64,000 nt of DNA from Pseudoalteromonas sp. A25 (GTDB taxonomy: Bacteria; Pseudomonadota; Gammaproteobacteria; Enterobacterales; Alteromonadaceae), in NCBI RefSeq assembly GCF_009176705.1, contig NZ_AP021846.1, positions 3,322,501-3,386,500 on the forward strand, given 5' to 3'. Below the pieces are notes generated by a model. That model was not told where the DNA came from. It saw only the letters and a program-made list of their open reading frames with translations, and searched no databases. Every line of letters begins with the position of its first letter. Positions within the stretch are counted from its first letter, which is position 1. A program made the translations under genes and the position numbers. Positions 1-8,199 of this stretch are shown piece by piece.

Positions 1-703
1 GGTTTAATCCTAACTTAACTTGGGCTGTAACGAGTGCAGCAAACTTTGATTCGTATACCACCAAGAGGCGCAATAGGTCATTTTGGTAACTAGTAGGTAA
101 ATCGGCCGATTTAATTTGAGCAGAAAACTGAGACACTAGCCCAGAAAACTTGGTGAGATACTTGGTATCTAAACGCAGCATAAAGTCTTTTTCTGCACGA
201 CGTAACTGTAGCATCATCGCCAACAACTCATAATTTTCGCGTTCTTTCAGCAACGTTTCTACTTCATGCACCGCAGCGCGCAACTCCCCATACAGCGCGT
301 CTTTGGGATGTAAGCCGATTTCTTTTTGCAGTTTCACTACATTTTTAAAGTTTGCATAATACTGGCTTGCCAAACGAGCAAATTCGTCTAGTTGTTCATT
401 ATCAATATCAAAATCGTTGAATGTTTGCTCTAATGAGATAAGTGTTTGTTGAAGGCTGTCATATTCTTTTTCATACTGATTCAGCGCACTTTCCTCTTTA
501 TAAAATAGAAAGTTTTTCTCATGCTTTCTCATTGTAAGCTGATGAATATCTAGCTCTTTTGAATACTGAATAGCATTATTGAGCTGAAGCATCGTTTTTG
601 CTTCATAGATGATTACAATCAACATAACAATTAACGATACACCCACCACCAGCGCGTTTAACTGCAAACGGCGTTTTATCGTAAGGTTTTCTAATAAAGC
701 CAT
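1..703 (-). CDS. Methyl-accepting chemotaxis protein, HBM sensor, 5' part only
   Basis: The 234 N-terminal residues of a chemoreceptor are present; the gene runs off the left edge of the window, so HAMP and signalling domains are not visible. It begins at ATG 703 with MALLENLTIKRR, followed by a membrane helix at about residues 15-33. The rest is a long helical periplasmic region. Two similar charged helix motifs, one at about residue 58 (RKHEKNFL) and one at about 165 (RRAEKDFML), are the hallmark of the two modules of the helical bimodular (HBM) ligand-binding domain, known in Pseudomonas McpS for binding TCA-cycle acids. The ligand here cannot be predicted. It stands alone, facing away from the downstream hairpin element. 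Receptor identity is inferred from the sensor and membrane layout. Confidence 0.75.
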   Translation of the reverse strand, partial: MALLENLTIKRRLQLNALVVGVSLIVMLIVIIYEAKTMLQLNNAIQYSKELDIHQLTMRKHEKNFLFYKEESALNQYEKEYDSLQQTLISLEQTFNDFDIDNEQLDEFARLASQYYANFKNVVKLQKEIGLHPKDALYGELRAAVHEVETLLKERENYELLAMMLQLRRAEKDFMLRLDTKYLTKFSGLVSQFSAQIKSADLPTSYQNDLLRLLVVYESKFAALVTAQVKLGLN

Positions 704-796
704 ACTGTTACCCAAAAATTTTAAATCTTGAGCATAGTATAGCTGAGAACTAAATTTACCGCTTTAGATAGTGTTGCAAGTTGCAAAGAACCTACC

Positions 797-1000
797 TTAA
801 CTAACCTCAGCTGCGGATAAGAGTTTTGATAGCTCAGAAGAGAGACATTGCAACCCCTTCAATATCCAATGACGATATTTCGCTCACTATCAAGGCATTT
901 TCGTGAAGTAATAGCGAGCTATTACAAATGAAAATAACGAAGAGAGTGAGTGAAATAGCTTTATTGGGCAAATTCTCTTATGTGCAGCTGAGGTTAACTA
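797..1000. mobile_element. MITE-like hairpin element with putative 7-bp target duplication
   Basis: Non-coding element of about 190 bp (804-993). The left end CCTCAGCTGCGGATAAGAG (805-823) is repeated inverted at the right end (about 975-993), with CTGAGG at 988-993. An inner pair follows: ATTTCGCTCACT near 877-888 and AGTGAGTGAAAT near 944-955. The centre is GTAATAGC-GA-GCTATTAC at 907-924. The two arms therefore fold into one long imperfect hairpin, with about 40 extra nt in the left arm. TTAACTA occurs directly at 797-803 and 994-1000, as expected of a target duplication. No open frame is present. It occupies almost all of the 319-bp gap between the receptor gene and the glycosyltransferase gene. 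The transposase family is unknown. Confidence 0.7.
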
Positions 1001-1022
1001 TCCAGTTCAACACTTAACTCTG

Positions 1023-2075
1023 TTATGCTGCATTCGACATATGGTAGTTAACCGTTTGCCAAAGCTGTACATGCAACTGCTCAATGTCATGCCACTGCTT
1101 ACTAGTTAGCCACCTTACCAATGGGGCTGGATCTGACGGGAAATGAACCGCCTGCGCCATCGGTAGTTCCAAAAACTCTTCTAGCGCATTTGAATTCAAG
1201 TAATGCATCACGCTAGCTCTTCCCATACTCTCAAGCGTCAACGCGTTACTTAACTGCTCAAATTGACCATTTAACGGCTTTAGCAGCAGTTTTTTACCAA
1301 ACTTCATTGCTTCACTTGAAAGCTCAAAACCGGCATTGGCAACGATGCCGCTGGTATTTGCTAAGTCTTTCAAAAATCCGTCTCGACTTGGTGAACGCAA
1401 ATGAATATTAGCCAAAGATTGATTCTGTGCATCAGGGTGATAGCAATAAAACTCTTTATCAGGAAAATCTTGCAACAACTCTATTATCTTACTTAGATCT
1501 TCGAAAGGTAAATATACCAAAACCTTGTTTGCTACAGACTGACACTGCTGTTCGGGAACTTGATAGGGGATAAAAGGAGGAATAATATTCTTCGCAAACG
1601 GCTGCCAATGAACCCCTAAATGAACATCGGCTGGTGCAAAATTTTTCAACAATGTGCGTTTTAACAGCCCTGCGCCTTCTATCGGAACCTCTGGAAATAA
1701 AAATGATGCTTGATGGCTCATCGCAATAACAGGCACCTTGGCCAACTTACCAGCCCATGCAGTAACTGGCTCAAAATCATTGAAAATTAGATCATAATTC
1801 GAAACATCTAGACGACGAACATCTTTATATAATTGCCTCAACTTGAGCTTTTTTAACGTGTCAAACTTGTTTACTTGTCCGTGCTGTGTCGAAAAACTCA
1901 CTCCATTCCTGCTTTGAAAATCACCAAATACTTCCATATCAAAGTATTTATCTGTTGATCTTCCTGAGAACAAATAATCAACCTCAACACCATGCTCAGC
2001 AAAACATGTAGCCATTATCCGAGCTCGGGTAATGTGGCCATTGCCAGTTCCTTGCACTCCATACAGTATTTTCAT
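1023..2075 (-). CDS. MJ1255/VC2487-type glycosyltransferase
   Basis: A 350-residue GT-B fold protein of the MJ1255/VC2487 family, distantly MurG/UGT-like. It starts MKILYGVQGTGNGHITRA, whose glycine-rich G-x-G-N-G-H loop is the N-terminal family signature. A C-terminal donor-binding block reads NAGFELSSEAMKFGKKLL, then LNGQFEQLSNA, at about residues 250-285. The frame stays open upstream, but ATG 2075 was chosen because the family motif begins there and it gives a four-base ATGA overlap with the stop of the upstream PAP2 phosphatase gene. That coupling suggests co-translation and a shared lipid-linked sugar substrate, which is inference. The actual sugar donor and acceptor are unknown. Confidence 0.75.
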   Translation of the reverse strand: MKILYGVQGTGNGHITRARIMATCFAEHGVEVDYLFSGRSTDKYFDMEVFGDFQSRNGVSFSTQHGQVNKFDTLKKLKLRQLYKDVRRLDVSNYDLIFNDFEPVTAWAGKLAKVPVIAMSHQASFLFPEVPIEGAGLLKRTLLKNFAPADVHLGVHWQPFAKNIIPPFIPYQVPEQQCQSVANKVLVYLPFEDLSKIIELLQDFPDKEFYCYHPDAQNQSLANIHLRSPSRDGFLKDLANTSGIVANAGFELSSEAMKFGKKLLLKPLNGQFEQLSNALTLESMGRASVMHYLNSNALEEFLELPMAQAVHFPSDPAPLVRWLTSKQWHDIEQLHVQLWQTVNYHMSNAA

Positions 2076-2596
2076 AGCATTCCTATTAACCCTATTGCTA
2101 AACTCGCACAACCGACACCCATTAGTGCACCGACAACCACATCTAATGGGTAATGCACACCTACCACTACTCTTGAAAGTGATACTCCAACCGCCCATAT
2201 CACAAGCGGAATCGATAAAACCGGAAGTTGCTCAGCTAAGCATGTCGCATACAACCAGGCTCCGGCACTATGCCCTGAGGGCAAACTAAACTTATCCCCT
2301 GGTGTTAATAGTGCTTTTTGTGAAAAGCAGTCACATGGTCGAACACGTGCGATACGCTTTTTGAGATAAAAATATAAAGGTCGCTCTAAAGCAAATGCGA
2401 GTACAGCAGTTAATGCAAATGTCTGCCCTAATTGTTCAAGAAAAATGGCACACCCAATTGCCAACAACACATACAACCCACCATTTCCACTTTTGGATAA
2501 ACCGAGAGCAGCGATTCGCCACCAATGCTTGGGACTAGGGGTAAAAACTGCAAAATATAAAGCTGTATCAAGCTGTGCTAGTTTACCTTTCATCAT
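2072..2596 (-). CDS. PAP2-family membrane phosphatase
   Basis: A 174-residue integral membrane phosphatase of the PAP2 superfamily (undecaprenyl-diphosphate or phosphatidyl-phosphate type). All three catalytic blocks are visible: K-x6-RP as KKRIARVRP (about residues 79-87), PSGH as LPSGHSAGAW (about 105-114) and SR-x5-H as SRVVVGVHYPLD (about 140-151). Several hydrophobic helices surround them. The length fits small bacterial PAP2 enzymes. The start is ATG 2596, or ATG 2593 directly after it. It is the first gene of a two-gene unit with the glycosyltransferase and overlaps it by four bases. A role in lipid carrier recycling or envelope lipid modification is likely but unproven. Confidence 0.8.
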   Translation of the reverse strand: MMKGKLAQLDTALYFAVFTPSPKHWWRIAALGLSKSGNGGLYVLLAIGCAIFLEQLGQTFALTAVLAFALERPLYFYLKKRIARVRPCDCFSQKALLTPGDKFSLPSGHSAGAWLYATCLAEQLPVLSIPLVIWAVGVSLSRVVVGVHYPLDVVVGALMGVGCASLAIGLIGML

Positions 2597-2756
2597 ACTT
2601 AAATCTCATCTTGTCGATAAATTCAGCATAGAAGAGCTAAATAACAAAGCCGTGACAGTTTTAAGACACTAATATGTAAGTTACTGTTTGCCATTGCTAA
2701 GGTAGTATATGGGAGTATACTGGCCTGACTTATGTTATTTTCAGAGGATAATAGTT

Positions 2757-3257
2757 ATGGATTACAGCACTTCGGATTTATGTGACCACTTTGCTGATGT
2801 TGTTGATGTACTCGAGCCAATGTTCATTAACTTTGGCGGTCTAAGTTCATTTTGTGGCCGTATCACAACCATTAAGTGCTTTGAAAATAACGAGCTGATT
2901 CAAAGCACGCTTGAACAAGACGGCACAGACCGCATTCTATTAATAGATGGCGGTGGCTCCACTAGAAGAGCGCTTATTGATATTGACCTTGCAGAACTGG
3001 CAATGGAAAATAACTGGCAAGGCATTATCGTATACGGCGCAGTTCGTCATGTGGATGAACTAGAAGAGTGTGATATTGGTATTCAAGCTATCGCATCTAT
3101 TCCAGTCGCAGCCGATAGTGTAGGCTCAGGCGAGCAAGGTATCCCAGTCAATTTTGCTGGTGTTTCATTCTTTGAAGACGACTTTTTATATGCCGACAGC
3201 ACAGGCATCATAATCTCAGCTGAAGAGCTGCTTTTGGAAGCAGAAGAGCAAGAATAA
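2757..3257 (+). CDS. rraA: Regulator of ribonuclease activity A
   Basis: A 166-residue RraA, which binds RNase E and its degradosome partners and inhibits RNA decay. The family signatures are clear: NFGG near residue 22, [10 protein letters not shown] at about 63-72, GIIVYGAVR, and the C-terminal ADSTGIIIS. The length matches E. coli RraA (161). ATG 2757 is chosen over an upstream in-frame GTG/ATG because it aligns with the family start and has AGAGGA at 2743-2748, eight bases upstream. hutG follows after only five bases, so the two are probably cotranscribed, an unusual pairing. Fold relatives include 4-hydroxy-4-methyl-2-oxoglutarate aldolases, but the N-terminus is RraA-like. Confidence 0.93.
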   Translation: MDYSTSDLCDHFADVVDVLEPMFINFGGLSSFCGRITTIKCFENNELIQSTLEQDGTDRILLIDGGGSTRRALIDIDLAELAMENNWQGIIVYGAVRHVDELEECDIGIQAIASIPVAADSVGSGEQGIPVNFAGVSFFEDDFLYADSTGIIISAEELLLEAEEQE

Positions 3258-3262
3258 TCGCT

Positions 3263-4318
3263 ATGACAGAACATTTACATGTCTACAGTGAGGCTGATAT
3301 AAGCAGCCTCACTGCAAGTAGAGACAATGAACTTCGTTACTGGCAATCCCTGTCATTTTTAGAGCCCAACGCAAAACTCGATGTTGCGCTCAAAGATGCA
3401 GCTGCATTTGGTATTAAATATGTTCTAGTCGGGATCAAAGAAGATTTTGGACCAAGAGCAAACTGTGGCAAGGGGGGAGCAACTCTTGGATGGCAAGCTT
3501 TTTTACAGCGTTTCTTGAATTTACCCTGTAATGACTTTTTAACACCTAACAATGTATTACTATTAGGTGAAATAAACTGTGATGACTTGCAGCAACAAAG
3601 CAACAGCCTCGACAATTCACAACCTGACCAATTGAAAAAACTTAGAGAGCTGTGTGATCAACTTGATGCCCGCATAGCAGGCGTACTAAATAAAGTCTTT
3701 GCCGCAGGACTTGAACCCATAATCATCGGTGGTGGACACAACAATTGTTATGGCATTTTGCAGGCCTTATCAAAAGCATCAGGTGAACCTTGTCATGCCA
3801 TCAATTTTGATCCACATGCAGACTTTAGGGCTTTAGAAGGGCGACACAGCGGCAACGGTTTTCACTACGCGCATGAGCACGGCTACTTGTCTGACTACCA
3901 TGTAGTAGGACTGCATGAGCAAAAAAATAACCAAACGATCTTAAAAGCGTTACGAGATGCCAAGTATAGCTATATTAGCTATCAAGATATTTTAGTAAGT
4001 CGGCAATATTCTTTAACTGAAGCGTGTGAAATCGGCCTAAAGCGGTTCGCTAACCGCGCTCCTTTAGGCGTAGAAGTTGACGTAGACAGTATCAGTTACA
4101 TGCCTGTTAGCGCTTTTACAAACTGCGGCTTTAGCGTCAATGACGCTGAACACTTTGTTTACTTGGGTGCGCTACAAACAAACGCTAGGTACCTTCACCT
4201 TTGTGAAGCAGCACCAGGCAATCATCCTCAAGGTGTAACACAAGGTATGCTTGAAGCAGGACAGGTGCTAAGCGGCTTGGTTTGTAGTTATTTAAGAGCG
4301 AAAAAACAGCAGTTTTAG
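3263..4318 (+). CDS. hutG: Formimidoylglutamase / arginase-family ureohydrolase
   Basis: A 351-residue ureohydrolase of the arginase/agmatinase/formimidoylglutamase superfamily. The binuclear manganese motifs are present: GGGHNN (about residue 154), NFDPHADFR (about 184-192), and VEVDVDSISY (about 272), the equivalent of the usual S-x-D-x-D motif. The hut context (hutI and hutC within 3-4 kb) makes N-formimidoyl-L-glutamate hydrolysis to glutamate and formamide, the last step of histidine breakdown, the best assignment; arginase or agmatinase activity is the alternative. It starts five bases after rraA. Its last codons overlap the stop of the convergent GGDEF/EAL gene by four bases. Confidence 0.75.
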   Translation: MTEHLHVYSEADISSLTASRDNELRYWQSLSFLEPNAKLDVALKDAAAFGIKYVLVGIKEDFGPRANCGKGGATLGWQAFLQRFLNLPCNDFLTPNNVLLLGEINCDDLQQQSNSLDNSQPDQLKKLRELCDQLDARIAGVLNKVFAAGLEPIIIGGGHNNCYGILQALSKASGEPCHAINFDPHADFRALEGRHSGNGFHYAHEHGYLSDYHVVGLHEQKNNQTILKALRDAKYSYISYQDILVSRQYSLTEACEIGLKRFANRAPLGVEVDVDSISYMPVSAFTNCGFSVNDAEHFVYLGALQTNARYLHLCEAAPGNHPQGVTQGMLEAGQVLSGLVCSYLRAKKQQF

Positions 4319-6084
4319 TTGCTATTATCGGACGTCCATTTATGTAGCCAACCCATGACACCTTTACTGCTCATGGGTTGTGCCAAAAAATGCCCCTGCA
4401 TAGCATCACATTCAAGCTCCTTGGCATACTCAAACTGAGCTTTACTTTCAATTCCCTCACAAAAGACCTTTAAGCCTCGTTGTTGCTGCATTGAGACTAA
4501 GCTTTGACAAACAGCGCGTGCACCATTTGGTTGAGGTTGAGCCGTAAGAGAAGACGATAGTTTTATAAAGTCGACTTGTAACTCTGATAACGTATCTAAC
4601 TGAATCGGCGCTTGCCCAAATCTATCTATACCAATATGAATACCTAGCCGGCGCAATTGGTCAATATTATCAAGTGATTGATAGTCTAGCCTAGGTAAAA
4701 GATTAGCAGGAAACTCTAATAAAATATCACCTGCTTGTAAGTAATGCTCTAATAAGATGTGATCCATAAAGCGGATAAAGTCTTGCTGTAACATTTCTGA
4801 GCCAAAAATATTAATACTCAGCGGTACTTGAAAGCCTTCCATTTTTAAGGCCATTGCGATTTCAGCAGCACGTTCAATTACAAATCGAGCTACCGGCAGT
4901 GCAAGACCTGCCAAACGAATATCTTCAATAAAGCGCTCAGCGCTGAGCAGCCCCAGTTTAGGGTGCGGCCATCGCAACAAAAGTTCTAAGTAGGCGAGTT
5001 TGCCATTTTGTTGCGAAAAAGCAGGTTGGAAAAAGATTGCCAAATCTTGGTCAACTTTAATATTTGCCAGCTCTCTTAAACGCGTTTGCTGCTCAATTTG
5101 GCTAATTTGCATTTGTTGTTGATAGGCACATATCGATTGATTTGGTAGTTTATCAAGTGCCAAATAAGCACACGCTATCAAACTATCTAATTGCCCTAAT
5201 TCTTCGTCGCAGTTTACAAAGCTGACTCTTGCCGAGATCTCGAGCGTACAGCTACCAACTTGAAAAGGCTTAGCGACACAGAGTAAAATATCATCAATTA
5301 ATTGTTCGTGAAGATACTCGAAACGCCCTAAGCGACATATAAAAGCAAAATGTAATCCCCCTAAGTGTGCAAGTCGACTTACTGAATTACCATTTGGAAT
5401 AGTAAAGATATCTCTATTGTTTAGTTGTTGCTGAACCCTATTTGCAGACTCCGCTAACAAAGTATCGCCAAACTCTCTCCCCAGTTGCATATTAACCTGT
5501 TCAATCCCCTCCAAAAACACCAAGACCAGTATTGCAGGACCGGGGTCGAGTTTTCGCTGCTCCTCATAAGCACACCTTAAAGAAGCGCGACCAGGGATCC
5601 CTAATTCATGTGCAAATTGTTTATGTTCATTAGTCACCGGCTGCTGCTTGTTTTGTGCTTCAATCCAAGTCGCATAGAGCAACCCAAAATAAACAAATAA
5701 AAGCGCAAAGGCAGCATTATTGATGGGCCATTGAAACAATAAGTAACCACTCAGAAAAACAACGTAAAGAGCAATACTGCCAGCAACTAATTTACTCAAC
5801 CAAAGAGCAGAAAATGAAAACGAATATGTTAGATAGACAACGAGGATAACGGCGAATAAAAACATCGCCACAGGTACATTTGAGAGCAGCAATAGCAACG
5901 CAATCACACAAAGAGCTGCATGTAAGCCTTTGAGCAAAACCTCTTTGGTAATAATGCATAACATAATGCCAGCGGTTGCTACCCCACCCATTAACACTGC
6001 ATGAACCGACGATACCGAATGCGTCGTAGATTCAGAGACTGAGGGCAAAAAAGAGGTAAACCATATTGATAACTCTGCTAGCAC
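4315..6084 (-). CDS. Membrane protein with degenerate GGDEF and degenerate EAL domains
   Basis: A 589-residue protein with about four to six membrane helices in residues 25-140, then a GGDEF-like domain (about 160-320) and an EAL-like domain (about 330-580). The GGDEF signature is decayed to LGGLHFAF, so cyclase activity is unlikely. In the EAL part the EAL motif reads ELLLRW, the Asn of SINIFG, the Lys of FIKL, the Glu of CEGIES and the Gln of MQGHFLAQP are kept, but the catalytic DDFGTG loop is DRFGQA. It is thus more likely a c-di-GMP binding or signalling relay than a working phosphodiesterase. The start is GTG 6084 with a weak ribosome site; a later start is possible. It lies 22 bp after hutI on the same strand, so it is probably under HutC control. 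Confidence 0.8.
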   Translation of the reverse strand: MLAELSIWFTSFLPSVSESTTHSVSSVHAVLMGGVATAGIMLCIITKEVLLKGLHAALCVIALLLLLSNVPVAMFLFAVILVVYLTYSFSFSALWLSKLVAGSIALYVVFLSGYLLFQWPINNAAFALLFVYFGLLYATWIEAQNKQQPVTNEHKQFAHELGIPGRASLRCAYEEQRKLDPGPAILVLVFLEGIEQVNMQLGREFGDTLLAESANRVQQQLNNRDIFTIPNGNSVSRLAHLGGLHFAFICRLGRFEYLHEQLIDDILLCVAKPFQVGSCTLEISARVSFVNCDEELGQLDSLIACAYLALDKLPNQSICAYQQQMQISQIEQQTRLRELANIKVDQDLAIFFQPAFSQQNGKLAYLELLLRWPHPKLGLLSAERFIEDIRLAGLALPVARFVIERAAEIAMALKMEGFQVPLSINIFGSEMLQQDFIRFMDHILLEHYLQAGDILLEFPANLLPRLDYQSLDNIDQLRRLGIHIGIDRFGQAPIQLDTLSELQVDFIKLSSSLTAQPQPNGARAVCQSLVSMQQQRGLKVFCEGIESKAQFEYAKELECDAMQGHFLAQPMSSKGVMGWLHKWTSDNSN

Positions 6085-6106
6085 CCGCTGACCATTTTAT
6101 GAACGG

Positions 6107-7333
6107 TTAATATTGAATAAGTTTACCCGAGATCCATAAATTTGACAGGTCACACACACCAAATTGATAACTTAACTGCGCTGGATGCTCAATATCCCAC
6201 AAAGCGATATCTGCCCGCATCCCCTCTTTTAGCATCCCCCTATCGTTCAGCCCAAGCGCTTTAGCAGCATTGACGGTCACCCCTTGCAACGCTTCTAGAG
6301 GCGTCATTCTAAATAATGTACAAGCCATATTTAACATCAGTCGAAGTGAGCATAATGGCGCAGTTCCGGGGTTAAAATCACTAGCAATTGCCATAGGTAC
6401 TTGATGCTTTCGCAACAATTCAATGGGTGGTAATTGCGTCTCTCTTAAAAAATAAAATGCACCGGGTAAAACCACCGCGGTTGTACCGGCATTAGCCATA
6501 GCAATTACGCCTTGTTCATCTAAATATTCAATATGATCTGCTGATAAACCCGAAAACTGTGCGACTAATTCACTGCCATGTTGGTTAGAGAGCTGCTCCG
6601 CATGACATTTAATCTTTAACCCCAACTGCTGCGCTTTAGTAAATACTTTTTTCGTTTGCTCATAACTAAACCCTACGTTTTCACAAAACACATCAACCGC
6701 GACGGCAAGGTTCTGTTCAGCAACCTGAGGAAGCATCTGCTCACAGACTAAGTCAATATAATCATCAGCTCTATCTTTATACTCTGGAGGCAGCGCATGC
6801 GCACCTAAGAATGTACTTTGAATATCAACAGGATGATGTTCATTAAGCAATTTATTCACTTCCAGCAGCTTCAGTTCATTGGCGCAATCCAGTCCATAAC
6901 CTGACTTACTCTCTACTGTCGTCACCCCTTCGCGTAATAGGCTGTTAAGACGTGCTTTGCCTTTAACAAACAATTGCTCAAGATCAGCCTCTCTCGTTGC
7001 CCTCACTGTACTGGCAATTCCTCCACCTTGTTGAGCTATTTGTTGATAAGACACTCCATTTAAACGCTGCTCAAATTCTGTAGCTCTATTTCCTGAAAAA
7101 ACGATATGAGTATGACAATCAATTAATCCAGGTGTTATCAGCTGACCCTTACCATCATGAAGAGGGGTTGCTAAAGCGTCAAACTCTGGCAAGTCACTTT
7201 GCTGTCCTAACCATGCTATTTTGCCATTTTTGATCATAATAGCCCCTTGCTCCACCAAGCCATATGGGGCGGCAATCTCAGGGTTCATGGTGGCAAGCTT
7301 AACATTGGTGATAACTAAATCTACTTCAAGCAT
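6107..7333 (-). CDS. hutI: Imidazolonepropionase
   Basis: A 408-residue HutI of the amidohydrolase superfamily, hydrolysing 4-imidazolone-5-propanoate to N-formimidoylglutamate in histidine catabolism. Visible motifs are the metal pair [14 protein letters not shown] near residue 70, [10 protein letters not shown] near 143, [11 protein letters not shown] near 244, SADHIEYLD near 267 and [10 protein letters not shown] near 318. The length is typical of the family. ATG 7333 fits the family N-terminus ([10 protein letters not shown]); the open frame upstream crosses the operator region and is rejected. It is divergent from hutC across a 109-bp region with a perfect HutC-type palindrome. A c-di-GMP-type membrane protein follows 22 bp downstream. 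hutH and hutU are not in this window. Confidence 0.95.
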   Translation of the reverse strand: MLEVDLVITNVKLATMNPEIAAPYGLVEQGAIMIKNGKIAWLGQQSDLPEFDALATPLHDGKGQLITPGLIDCHTHIVFSGNRATEFEQRLNGVSYQQIAQQGGGIASTVRATREADLEQLFVKGKARLNSLLREGVTTVESKSGYGLDCANELKLLEVNKLLNEHHPVDIQSTFLGAHALPPEYKDRADDYIDLVCEQMLPQVAEQNLAVAVDVFCENVGFSYEQTKKVFTKAQQLGLKIKCHAEQLSNQHGSELVAQFSGLSADHIEYLDEQGVIAMANAGTTAVVLPGAFYFLRETQLPPIELLRKHQVPMAIASDFNPGTAPLCSLRLMLNMACTLFRMTPLEALQGVTVNAAKALGLNDRGMLKEGMRADIALWDIEHPAQLSYQFGVCDLSNLWISGKLIQY

Positions 7334-7380
7334 AACGGTCTCACTAACAGATAAAATTTGGTACGAGTGTAGCAAGCTTA

Positions 7381-7394
7381 CTTGTATATACAAG
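7381..7394. promoter_or_regulatory. HutC operator
   Basis: A perfect 14-bp palindrome, CTTGTATATACAAG, lies between the divergent hutI and hutC genes, 48 bp before the hutI start and 49 bp before the hutC start. HutC repressors of Pseudomonas and enteric bacteria bind CTTGTA-N2-TACAAG-type sites, and urocanate releases them. The near-central position suggests that one site controls both hutI (with its downstream gene) and hutC itself. Confidence 0.85.
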
Positions 7395-7442
7395 ATAAGT
7401 GTGCCATGTTTATTGCTATAAAAAATTCACAGAGTTGCTTAG

Positions 7443-8162
7443 ATGGCTGAAACTGAACCAAAATTTGTGCAAATTAAACAGCATATCATCCATAACATTC
7501 GCGCAGGTATTTGGCTAGAAAATCAACGAGTCCCCTCTGAAAACGAGCTCGCCGAGCAGTTTCGAGTCAGCCGTATGACCGCTCGCCGCGCAGTTAGTGA
7601 ATTAACTGACGCCGGAATATTAACCCGCACCCAAGGGTTAGGCACATTCGTAGCCAGTTTTAAATCACAATCATCGCTACTGGAGATAAACAGTATCGCT
7701 GATGAGGTTCGCCAACGGAATAACCAATACTCCTGCACTATTTTATCTTTGGAATCTATTGCTGCTCTTGCTCCTATCGCCATCGCATTGGGCGTTGAAA
7801 TCAATAGCCAAGTCTATCGCAGCGTGCTGCTGCATAATGAAAACGATATACCTCTGCAAGTTGAAGAGCGGTTTGTCAATCCTGCTCTAGCACCCGATTA
7901 TTTACAGCAAGACTTTGACACACTCACGCCTCACGATTACCTATCTAAGGTCGCGCCATTAACAGAGGCAAGGCACACCGTTGAAGCGATTATGCCCAGT
8001 GGCGAAGTATGTGAATGGCTTGGACTATTTAACGAGGAACCTTGCTTACAAGTTATTCGACGCACTTGGTCATCGATGGGGATCGTGAGTTTTGCGCGTT
8101 TGATCTCCCCCGGCAGTAAGTACCGCCTAGGTGGACACCTTACCTTTAAGCGAGCAACATAG
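7443..8162 (+). CDS. hutC: Histidine utilization repressor, GntR/HutC family
   Basis: A 239-residue transcription repressor. The N-terminal winged helix-turn-helix covers residues about 5-75, with the GntR signature RVPSENELAEQFRVSRMTARRAV followed by GTFV. The C-terminal UTRA effector domain covers about 90-235, expected to bind urocanate. It is divergent from hutI, and a palindromic HutC-type operator lies midway between them, so autoregulation is likely. The length matches HutC of other gammaproteobacteria. The convergent neighbour ends 37 bp beyond its stop. Confidence 0.92.
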   Translation: MAETEPKFVQIKQHIIHNIRAGIWLENQRVPSENELAEQFRVSRMTARRAVSELTDAGILTRTQGLGTFVASFKSQSSLLEINSIADEVRQRNNQYSCTILSLESIAALAPIAIALGVEINSQVYRSVLLHNENDIPLQVEERFVNPALAPDYLQQDFDTLTPHDYLSKVAPLTEARHTVEAIMPSGEVCEWLGLFNEEPCLQVIRRTWSSMGIVSFARLISPGSKYRLGGHLTFKRAT

Positions 8163-8199
8163 CCAGGCGCAGGTTCGAGGCACAAGTCGCTTGAGGGTT

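Noticed and set aside
2076..2198. N-terminal extension of the glycosyltransferase
   Set aside because: The extension lies wholly within the PAP2 gene on the same strand in another frame, and the glycine-rich family motif begins at ATG 2075.
2704..2721. AGTATA-N6-TATACT inverted repeat before rraA as an operator or promoter
   Set aside because: Short and A+T-rich; spacing to any -35-like sequence is poor (22 bp from TTGCCA). Not enough to call a site.
7334..7393. Longer HutI start upstream of ATG 7333
   Set aside because: It would place the HutC operator inside the coding region and lacks family similarity.
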